A stretch of DNA of 13,049 nucleotides from Caldimonas sp. GTDB taxonomy: Bacteria > Pseudomonadota > Gammaproteobacteria > Burkholderiales > Burkholderiaceae_C. This document shows, piece after piece, positions 1 through 5,793 of the stretch (its first letter is position 1; each line of letters begins with the position of its first letter). The notes beneath the pieces are model-generated. The model saw only the letters and a list, made by a program, of their open reading frames with translations, had not been told where the DNA came from and ran no database searches. The translations under genes and the position numbers were made by a program. The stretch lies in assembly GCA_030150305.1 (NCBI GenBank), contig JASLGD010000244.1:1-13049 (forward strand), in the 5' to 3' direction.

Positions 1-9
1 CGCGACGCT

Positions 10-1437
10 GTGAGCGTTCCGCACGCGGCGGCGAAGATCGCGCCTGGCCAGCGCGTCCGCACGCGTATCGCGCCGTCGCCGACCGGCTTCCTCCATCTCG
101 GCACCGCGCGCACGGCGCTCTTCTCGTGGGCGTTCGCGCGCCACCACGGCGGCGACTTCGTCCTGCGGATCGAGGACACCGACGTCGCCCGCTCGAGCGA
201 AGCGTCGGCCGAGCAGATCCTGGCGTCGCTGCAGTGGCTCGGCCTCGACTACGAGGAGGGCCCGATCTACCAGCTGCAGCGGCTCGAGCGCTATCGCGAG
301 GTCGCCGAGCGGCTGCTCGCCGAGGACAAGGCGTACCGCTGCTACGCGACGCCGGCCGAGCTCGAGGCGATGCGCGAAGCGCAGCGCGCGCGCGGCGAGA
401 AGACGCTCTACGACGGCCGCTGGCGCCCCGAGCCCGGCAAGACGTTGCCGCCGATCCCCGAGGGCGTCGCGCCGGTGATCCGCTTCCGCAACCCGCCTTC
501 GGGGATGGTCGCGTGGGACGACCTGGTCAAGGGCCCGATCGCGATCTCGAACCAAGAGATCGACGACCTCGTCATCGTCCGCGCCGACGGCATCCCGACG
601 TACAACTTCGCGGTCGTCGTCGACGACTGGGACATGCGCATCAGCCACGTCTTCCGCGGCGACGAGCACGTCAACAACACGCCGTGGCAGATCAACATCT
701 TCCGCGCGCTCCGCGCACCGCTGCCGGTGTTCGCGCACGTGCCGATCATCCTCGGCAGCGACGGCCTCAAGCTCTCCAAGCGCCGCGGCGCGGTCAGCGT
801 GACGGCGTACGAGGAGAACGGCTATCTCCCCGAGGCGATGCTCAACTACCTCGCGCGGCTCGGCTGGAGCCACGGCGACGAGGAGATCTTCTCGCGCGAG
901 CAGATGGTCGCGTGGTTCGACGGCGGCCATCTCTCGAAGAGCCCGGCGCAGTGGGACGCGGCGAAGCTCGACTGGGTCAACGCGCACTATCTGAAGACGC
1001 TTGTCGACGATCGACTGGTCGCGCTCGCGACGGCGCAGCTCGCGCGGCGCGGCATCGCCGCTCCATCGGCCGACGCCGTGCTGCGCGCCGCGCTGGTCTT
1101 TCGCGACCGCTGCAGCACGGTCGCGCAGCTCGCCGACTGGCTCGCGATCGTCTTCGCCGAGGTCACGCCTGCGCCCGCCGAGCTCGCGCAGCACGTCCCC
1201 GATGCGATCCGTCCGGCGCTCGCGACGCTGCGCGACAAGCTCGCGGCGCTGCCGGCGTGGGACAAGGAATCGATCGCCGCCGCGATCAAGGAGACGCTCC
1301 TGGCGCACGGACTCAAGATGCCGCAGCTCGCGCCGGCGGTGCGCGTCGTCGTGTGCGGCCGCGCACAGACGCCTTCGCTCGACGCTGTCCTCGCTGTCTT
1401 CGACCGCGCAACCGTGCTCGCTCGGCTCGGGCGCTAG
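10..1437 (+). CDS. gltX: Glutamyl-tRNA synthetase (GluRS)
   Basis: Class I aminoacyl-tRNA synthetase that charges tRNA-Glu with glutamate in the cytoplasm. The 475-residue product has the Rossmann-fold signature PSPTGFLHLGTARTALFSW, with the HIGH-like motif HLGT at residues 29-32, and the KMSKS-like motif KLSKR at 254-258. The helical anticodon-binding region fills the C-terminal third. Length matches bacterial GluRS (about 470). The zinc site of E. coli GluRS (C-x-C-x-Y...C) is degenerate: only the first Cys is kept in RCYATP, and the later Cys is Trp in YDGRW, so this is a zinc-less type. The start is GTG at position 10. The frame is open to the window edge, so a start a few codons upstream cannot be excluded. 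The gene lies directly upstream of a tRNA cluster that includes its own substrate, tRNA-Glu. Identity is certain; only the exact N-terminus is open. Confidence 0.96.
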   Translation: MSVPHAAAKIAPGQRVRTRIAPSPTGFLHLGTARTALFSWAFARHHGGDFVLRIEDTDVARSSEASAEQILASLQWLGLDYEEGPIYQLQRLERYREVAERLLAEDKAYRCYATPAELEAMREAQRARGEKTLYDGRWRPEPGKTLPPIPEGVAPVIRFRNPPSGMVAWDDLVKGPIAISNQEIDDLVIVRADGIPTYNFAVVVDDWDMRISHVFRGDEHVNNTPWQINIFRALRAPLPVFAHVPIILGSDGLKLSKRRGAVSVTAYEENGYLPEAMLNYLARLGWSHGDEEIFSREQMVAWFDGGHLSKSPAQWDAAKLDWVNAHYLKTLVDDRLVALATAQLARRGIAAPSADAVLRAALVFRDRCSTVAQLADWLAIVFAEVTPAPAELAQHVPDAIRPALATLRDKLAALPAWDKESIAAAIKETLLAHGLKMPQLAPAVRVVVCGRAQTPSLDAVLAVFDRATVLARLGR

Positions 1438-1468
1438 CGCGCGACGAGGCCGCTTCGCCGGGCCTCGC

Positions 1469-1474
1469 TATAAT
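1469..1474 (+). promoter_or_regulatory. Consensus -10 box of the tRNA cluster promoter
   Basis: A perfect TATAAT hexamer lies 31 bases after the gltX stop codon and about 68 bases before tRNA-Ala. It is followed by a GC-rich stretch (TGCCGGC), the kind of discriminator that makes stable-RNA promoters sensitive to ppGpp and DksA. No good -35 match is visible 16-18 bases upstream (about 1446-1451 reads GAGGCC). The call therefore rests on the -10 box, its discriminator and its place before tRNA genes. Transcription would start near 1481. Confidence 0.6.
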
Positions 1475-1541
1475 TGCCGGCTCGTCGCGGCGATCGGCTG
1501 TTCTCGGCAGGCGCGATCGGTCGCGGTCCACGGTGTTTCAC

Positions 1542-1617
<76 letters not shown>

Positions 1618-1661
1618 AGACAGACGACGTCGAGAGCCGAGAGCCGGTGTCGAGAGTTTCA

Positions 1662-1737
1662 GTCCCCTTCGTCTAGAGGCCTAGGACACCACCCTTTCAC
1701 GGTGATTACAGGGGTTCGAATCCCCTAGGGGACGCCA
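1662..1737 (+). tRNA. tRNA-Glu (anticodon TTC)
   Basis: A 76-nt cloverleaf. Acceptor arms GTCCCCT and AGGGGAC pair perfectly and are followed by GCCA, so discriminator base G and an encoded CCA. The anticodon TTC lies at 1696-1698 in loop CTTTCAC and reads GAA/GAG. The T-arm GGGGTTCGAATCCCC is canonical. It lies 44 bases after tRNA-Ala and is the substrate of the synthetase encoded just upstream. Confidence 0.98.
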
Positions 1738-1783
1738 CCTTCGACGGCTCGGTCGCGAGCCGCGCAAGGTCGCAGCAGAACGA

Positions 1784-1860
1784 GGAGTGGTAGTTCAGTT
1801 GGTTAGAATACCGGCCTGTCACGCCGGGGGTCGCGGGTTCGAGCCCCGTCCACTCCGCCA
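1784..1860 (+). tRNA. tRNA-Asp (anticodon GTC)
   Basis: A 77-nt cloverleaf. Acceptor arms GGAGTGG and CCACTCC pair and are followed by GCCA, so the discriminator base is G with an encoded CCA. The anticodon stem CCGGC/GCCGG encloses loop CTGTCAC, with GTC at 1818-1820, which reads GAC/GAU. It is the last gene of the cluster, 46 bases after tRNA-Glu and 25 bases before the terminator hairpin. Confidence 0.98.
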
Positions 1861-1885
1861 ACAACGCGTTTGACGACAAAGACCT

Positions 1886-1907
1886 AGCCGCCTTCGGGCG
1901 GCTTTTT
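1886..1907 (+). terminator. Intrinsic terminator of the tRNA cluster
   Basis: Stem AGCCGCC (1886-1892), tetraloop TTCG (1893-1896), stem GGCGGCT (1897-1903), then a run of T ending at 1907. The 7-bp GC-rich stem with an extra-stable UUCG loop and U-tract is a textbook rho-independent terminator. It sits 25 bases past tRNA-Asp and closes the tRNA transcript. Read from the other strand the U-tract is poor (TAGGTCTTTG), so strong termination for the convergent receiver gene is doubtful. Confidence 0.93.
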
Positions 1908-2013
1908 CGTATTCCAGGGATTCTTGTCTTTGGAATGTGCGCGGCGAAGAAACGTCCTGCAGGTCGTGCACTCACGATGCGAATACCGGGGCGCGACCCG
2001 CGATCCGTCGCCT

Positions 2014-2409
2014 TCATGGCATGGACACCGTGCGCGCCTCTCGGGCGCTGATCTCCGGGACCAAGGCCGTGATCCCGCGCACGAGCTCATCAGCGGAATA
2101 GGGCTTGCGCAGCACTGCGTCGTACGGCTGGTCACTGACATCGACCGCGAGCGGCGTCGCGGTCGCGACGATGATCGGAATGTGCGCGAAACGACTGTCG
2201 GGGGCGCGTAGCCTCGCGCAGAGCTGGGCCCCGTTCATTCCGGGCATCGCCCAGTCGGTGATCACCACATCCGGCGGTGACACGGCGATCTTGCGCAGCG
2301 CCTCTTCCGCGCCGCTCGCCGCGTCCACGCGGTAGCCCCGAGTCGACAACAGCATGGAGAAGACGAAAATCGCGTCCCCTTCATCGTCGACGAACAGAAC
2401 GGTCGGCAT
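2014..2409 (-). CDS. Single-domain response regulator (receiver only)
   Basis: A 131-residue CheY-like receiver with no output domain. The acidic pair D8-D9 (FVDDEGD) would bind Mg2+, and D52 in VVITDWAMPGMNG is the phosphoacceptor. T83 in IVATAT and K102 in LRKPY are the conserved switch residues. The start chosen is the ATG at 2407-2409, where the receiver fold begins (MPTVLFVDDE), with GGAGA (2416-2420) six bases upstream. An in-frame extension to 2676 exists, but it runs through the neighbouring kinase gene and adds no recognisable domain. It is divergent from the PAS histidine kinase, which is its most likely phosphodonor. Such lone receivers usually act by protein contact or as phosphorelay intermediates. 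The target here is unknown. Confidence 0.9.
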   Translation of the reverse strand: MPTVLFVDDEGDAIFVFSMLLSTRGYRVDAASGAEEALRKIAVSPPDVVITDWAMPGMNGAQLCARLRAPDSRFAHIPIIVATATPLAVDVSDQPYDAVLRKPYSADELVRGITALVPEISAREARTVSMP

Positions 2410-2440
2410 GCCATGTCTCCGCGGGCTGCCGGCCACGGGC

Positions 2441-3691
2441 ATGGATCCCTGGATGCGAGCCTTGTGGCCGTTCATCGCTCGGGGTAGCCTCACGCGACGG
2501 GGTACCCGGCTTGAATCGTTCTTGCTTGAGGCGACCGGTTCGGCAAGTGCTGTGCCCACCGCAGAATTCCGGAAGGGAAGTGACATCGCAACCGATCTGC
2601 TGACGCGCTGGGCCGAACAGACCGAAGACTTCGCCCTGTTTTTCATGACTCCGCAGGGAACGATCGTCGGCCTCAACCCCGCTGCGACGCGGCTCTTCGG
2701 CTACGAACCCGAAGAGCTCAAGGGCAGCTCGCTGCGCGCGATTTTCACGCCCGAGGACCTTGCCCGCGGTCTCGACGCGCAAGAGCTGGAGGCAGCCACG
2801 CGGTTCGGCCGCTCGGAAGACGACCGCTGGCACGTGACCAAGAGCGGCACCCGGATCTGGGCGGACGGCATGTTGAAGGCGGTCAAGGACGGCCAAGGCC
2901 GCGTCATCGGCCTGGTGAAGATCCTGCGCGACCGAACCGACATCAAGACGCAGACGGAGGCGATCGAAAACAGACTGGTGGAAGCCCTGAAGGAATCCGG
3001 GCGCAAGGACGCGGTGCTCGGCACCGTGAGCCACGAGCTTCGCAACCCGCTCAATACCTTGCAGGGAAGCTACGAAGTCCTTCGCCTGCAAGCCTCGGGG
3101 ACGAACGTCAGCGCGGTGCTCGACGTCGTCGAGCGCCAACTCGGCGTCATGACGCGGATGCTCGGCGACCTCCTCGATGCCACGCGCCTGGACGTCGGCA
3201 TGATGACGCTCGACCTGCAGACGCTGGAGCTGCAATCCGCCATCCGTTCGGCAGTCTCGCTTCACGAGAGCTCGGCGCGTGAGCGCGGCCTCACCGTCGA
3301 GGTCGCCGTTCCCGATGTTCCGATCGAGCTGGAAGCCGATCCGACCCGACTCGAGCAGATTTTGCGCAATCTGCTGGACAACGCGATCAAGTACACGCCG
3401 CGCGGAGGGCGCATCTGGGTGACGGGCACAGTGGAGGGCGACGCGGCCGTGGTGCGTGTTCAAGACGACGGGCAAGGCATCAATGCCGAGGCACTGCCAC
3501 GCATCTTCGACATGTTCACACGAGGCCCGAGGGCCGTCGACTCGGCCACCGAAGGGCTCGGCATCGGCTTGGCCGTCGTCAACAATCTCGTACGCCTTCA
3601 TCAGGGCGTTGTTCAGGTACAGAGTGCGGGCGCCGGGAAAGGGAGCGAGTTCACAGTTCGTCTGCCACTGCGGCAGCCTCGACTGCAGTGA
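2441..3691 (+). CDS. Soluble PAS-domain sensor histidine kinase
   Basis: Two-component sensor kinase. Domains in order: a PAS domain coded about 2606-2940 (core GTIVGLNPAATRLFGYEPEEL, and a PAC-like end LVKILRDRTD); a HisKA dimerisation domain with H-box VSHELRNPLN, whose phosphoacceptor His codon is 3032-3034; and a HATPase_c domain with N-box RNLLDNAIKYTP near 3365-3400, G1 box DDGQGI, F-box region IFDMFTR, and G2 box GLGIGLA near 3554-3574. No membrane span is visible, so it should be cytoplasmic and sense an internal signal through PAS. The N-terminus is uncertain. In-frame ATGs at 2354, 2441 and 2453 and a TTG at 2522 lack a good Shine-Dalgarno sequence, and residues coded before about 2585 look non-domain. 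The coordinate given is a compromise. Divergent from the receiver gene at 2014-2409. Confidence 0.88.
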   Translation: MDPWMRALWPFIARGSLTRRGTRLESFLLEATGSASAVPTAEFRKGSDIATDLLTRWAEQTEDFALFFMTPQGTIVGLNPAATRLFGYEPEELKGSSLRAIFTPEDLARGLDAQELEAATRFGRSEDDRWHVTKSGTRIWADGMLKAVKDGQGRVIGLVKILRDRTDIKTQTEAIENRLVEALKESGRKDAVLGTVSHELRNPLNTLQGSYEVLRLQASGTNVSAVLDVVERQLGVMTRMLGDLLDATRLDVGMMTLDLQTLELQSAIRSAVSLHESSARERGLTVEVAVPDVPIELEADPTRLEQILRNLLDNAIKYTPRGGRIWVTGTVEGDAAVVRVQDDGQGINAEALPRIFDMFTRGPRAVDSATEGLGIGLAVVNNLVRLHQGVVQVQSAGAGKGSEFTVRLPLRQPRLQ

Positions 3692-3929
3692 TGGCCGATT
3701 CGCGTGCGCACCCGGAACTTGCTCGCGGGTGCCACTGCGATCTGCTCCCGACGGAGAAGAAGTGCCGCGGGCTGCTCGGTGCAGGGTGAGCTCGAGCGCG
3801 CCGACAACCCCCTGATCCCGCGCTTGCCCCGGGTACGTGTGTGCACGGCCAACGCCGCCGTTGGCGCCGCTCTGCTTCCGCAGACGAGGCGTACCATCGG
3901 CCACCAGCCGCACACAAGGTTCGACGAGA
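3692..3929. other. Intergenic region between kinase and cyclase genes
   Basis: These 238 bases between the kinase stop and the cyclase GTG hold no domain-bearing reading frame and no clear sigma-70 promoter. The only structure seen is the perfect inverted repeat at 3848-3865, described separately. The promoter of the cyclase gene is expected here, but I could not place it. Confidence 0.4.
3848..3865. repeat. Perfect inverted repeat upstream of the cyclase gene
   Basis: GCCAACG (3848-3854), spacer CCGC, then CGTTGGC (3859-3865): a 7-bp perfect dyad with a 4-base loop, 64 bases before the cyclase GTG. No T-run follows, so it is not an intrinsic terminator. It could be an operator or an mRNA hairpin. 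In DNA this GC-rich it could also be chance. Confidence 0.35.
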
Positions 3930-5705
3930 GTGGACGAGACCGGGCTCAAACAGCGGCTGACGGCAATCCTCGCCGCAGACGCGGTCGGCTATTCGCGCCT
4001 GATGGCCATCGACGAACGCGCGACCGTCGCCGCGCTCGATGGCGCACGAGCGGCCTTTCGCGAACAGATCGGCGCCAACAATGGCCAGGTCATCGACACG
4101 GCGGGCGACTCGGTGCTCGCCGTGTTCAACTCAGCTGCCGGAGCGGTCCTCACCGCCATCGCCGTTCAGCGCATGCTGAACGCGACGGCGGACGCTGCAC
4201 CGCAGGAGCGGCAGATGCGCTTTCGGATCGGCGTCCACATGGGCGACGTGATCGAGAAGGCGGATGGAACGGTCTACGGCGACGGCGTCAACATCGCTGC
4301 ACGCCTGCAGGCGCTGGCCGAGCCCGGAGGCATCGTCGTCTCCGACGCAGTGCACGGCGCCGTGAGGGGCAGGGTCGGTGCGGAGTTCGTCGACCGAGGC
4401 GAGCAGCAGGTGAAAAACATCCGCCATCCCGTCCGCGCCTTCGACGTCGCGTCGAGCGGATCGGCGGCCGGCGCTTCGGCGGCGTCGGCGTCTTCGTCAG
4501 CCGCGGTCAGCTCGCCGGCGACCGCCAAGCCGTCGCTGGCCGTGCTGCCCTTCGACAACATGAGCGGAGATCCCGAGCAGGAGTACTTCGCCGACGGCAT
4601 CACCGAGGACATCATCACCGACGTCTCCAAGATCTCGGGCTTGTTCGTCATCGCGCGCAACTCATCGTTCGCGTTCAAGAAGCAGAGCGTCGACGTCAAG
4701 GACGTTGGGAGGAAGCTCGGCGTTCGCCATGTGCTCGAGGGAAGCGTGCGCAAAGCCGGTATGCGGGTGCGCATCAACGTGCAGCTGATCGATGCCGAAT
4801 CCGGAGGCCATGTCTGGGCCGACCGCTACGACCGCGACGTCGAAGACATCTTTCTGGTCCAGGATGAACTGACCCGAAAGATCGTCCAGATGCTCGAGGT
4901 GACCTTGACCGGCAGCGAGGCGAATCGATCGCAGGCTCGCGGCAAGATCAGTCCCGAGGCCTACGACTACCTCATGCGCGCCAGGAGCGGCCTGCTCGCT
5001 TTCAACGCCGCAGCGGTTGTCGAGGCCAGGGCCATGCTCGAGCGCGCACTCGCGATCGACCAACGGTTGGCGCCGGCGTATGCCTTGCTCGCGCTGTCGC
5101 TCAGCACCGAATACGTCAACGCGTGGAATGGTCGCACCGCAAGTGACCTGGAACAGGCGCTCGCGTTCGCGCGCAAGGCGTGCGAGGTCGACGCGCTCGA
5201 GCCGCTGGCCCACCATTCCATGGCCGTCACGCTGATGTGGCTGCGTCGCCTCGACGAGGCCGAAACGGAAGCCCGGCGCGCGATCGCTCTCGACCCGAAC
5301 TCCTCGGCTTCGCACGGCGCGCTGGGCAACATCCTCCACTACACCGGTCGGCACGAGCAGGCGCTCGAATCATTGGAACTCGCGCTGCGGCTGGATCCGC
5401 AATTCAACGTCTGGATGCATTCGATCGGCCGTACCGAATTCGCCCTAGGACGATATGACCAGGCCGAAGCGACGTTCAAACGGCGCCTGATCTACATGCC
5501 CACCTCGGACGTCACGCGCGCCTACTTGGCCTCGCTGTACGGCCATACGGATCGCCTCGAAGAGGCCCGCAGGGTCTGGGGCGAGCTGATGGTCGTCAAC
5601 CCGGGGTACACGATCGAGCACACGATGCGGGTCATGCCGTACGTGGACCCTGCCCCTCTCCAACGGTTTGTCGAGGGTCTGCGCAACGCCGGACTGACGC
5701 GATAG
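3930..5705 (+). CDS. Class III adenylate/guanylate cyclase with TolB-like and TPR domains
   Basis: A 591-residue predicted cytoplasmic signalling enzyme that would make a cyclic nucleotide from NTP. Residues 10-173 form a class III cyclase domain. It has metal-binding Asp D17 (LAADAVGYSRL) and D60 (TAGDSVLAVF), and transition-state N121 and R125 in YGDGVNIAARL, with D118 in the purine-contact position. An Ala/Ser-rich linker (174-201) leads to a TolB-like/FlgO-type domain (202-325; LAVLPFDNMSGDPEQEYFA), as found in many rhizobial and burkholderial CyaC-type proteins. The C-terminal 250 residues carry TPR-like repeats, for example EARRAIALDPNSSASHGALG and LELALRLDPQF. The start is GTG at 3930, because family members begin a few residues before the LTAILAAD strand. 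The frame upstream to 3837 has no domain. All catalytic residues checked are present. ATP versus GTP specificity is not decided. It stands alone between the kinase gene and the cyn operon. Confidence 0.88.
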   Translation: MDETGLKQRLTAILAADAVGYSRLMAIDERATVAALDGARAAFREQIGANNGQVIDTAGDSVLAVFNSAAGAVLTAIAVQRMLNATADAAPQERQMRFRIGVHMGDVIEKADGTVYGDGVNIAARLQALAEPGGIVVSDAVHGAVRGRVGAEFVDRGEQQVKNIRHPVRAFDVASSGSAAGASAASASSSAAVSSPATAKPSLAVLPFDNMSGDPEQEYFADGITEDIITDVSKISGLFVIARNSSFAFKKQSVDVKDVGRKLGVRHVLEGSVRKAGMRVRINVQLIDAESGGHVWADRYDRDVEDIFLVQDELTRKIVQMLEVTLTGSEANRSQARGKISPEAYDYLMRARSGLLAFNAAAVVEARAMLERALAIDQRLAPAYALLALSLSTEYVNAWNGRTASDLEQALAFARKACEVDALEPLAHHSMAVTLMWLRRLDEAETEARRAIALDPNSSASHGALGNILHYTGRHEQALESLELALRLDPQFNVWMHSIGRTEFALGRYDQAEATFKRRLIYMPTSDVTRAYLASLYGHTDRLEEARRVWGELMVVNPGYTIEHTMRVMPYVDPAPLQRFVEGLRNAGLTR

Positions 5706-5752
5706 GAACGGCCCGAGGCCGATCGAGACGGACTCGACCCTCCGGCCGGGCA

Positions 5753-5768
5753 TGGCACGGGCTTTGCG
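5753..5768 (+). promoter_or_regulatory. Sigma-54 (RpoN) promoter of the cyn operon
   Basis: TGGCAC (5753-5758), five bases, then TTGCG (5764-5768). The invariant GG (5754-5755) and GC (5766-5767) are exactly ten bases apart, as sigma-54 requires, and match the consensus TGGCAC-N5-TTGCW except for the last base. Transcription should begin near 5779. That is just before the ribosome-binding site AGGAGG at 5782-5787 and about 15 bases before the cynA ATG. Sigma-54 promoters need an ATP-dependent enhancer-binding protein. NtrC is the natural candidate for a nitrogen-scavenging operon, but I found no clear NtrC site nearby. Confidence 0.82.
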
Positions 5769-5781
5769 AAGGCGGCGCTCC

Positions 5782-5787
5782 AGGAGG
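5782..5787 (+). promoter_or_regulatory. Consensus ribosome-binding site that fixes the cynA start
   Basis: AGGAGG six bases before ATG 5794 is a perfect anti-16S match. It selects that ATG over the in-frame ATG at 5752, which overlaps the -24 element of the sigma-54 promoter and lies upstream of the predicted transcript. Confidence 0.9.
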
Positions 5788-5793
5788 TTCGCC

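Noticed and set aside
1911..1936. ATTCCA...TGGAAT inverted repeat after the tRNA terminator
   Set aside because: Only six pairs around a 14-base loop, with no T-run. Considered as a terminator for the receiver gene but too weak to call.
1706..2017. Minus-strand 103-residue frame containing WTGLEPATPGVTGRYSN and ending in SPRGFEPL
   Set aside because: It is the antisense translation of tRNA-Asp and tRNA-Glu. This peptide is a well-known false protein arising from tRNA complements, and it also crosses the terminator.
2410..2676. N-terminal extension of the receiver protein
   Set aside because: The extra 89 residues run antisense to the kinase PAS region and carry no domain. A good ribosome-binding site precedes the internal ATG at 2409.
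2381..3949. Minus-strand 522-residue frame antisense to the histidine kinase
   Set aside because: Low-complexity shadow with no domain. The sense strand encodes complete PAS, HisKA and HATPase motifs.
3704..4867. 387-residue plus-strand frame overlapping the cyclase gene
   Set aside because: Arg-rich frame-shifted shadow of the cyclase coding sequence with no domain.
5752..5793. ATG at 5752 as the cynA start
   Set aside because: It overlaps the -24 element of the sigma-54 promoter and lacks a ribosome-binding site, while ATG 5794 has a perfect AGGAGG.
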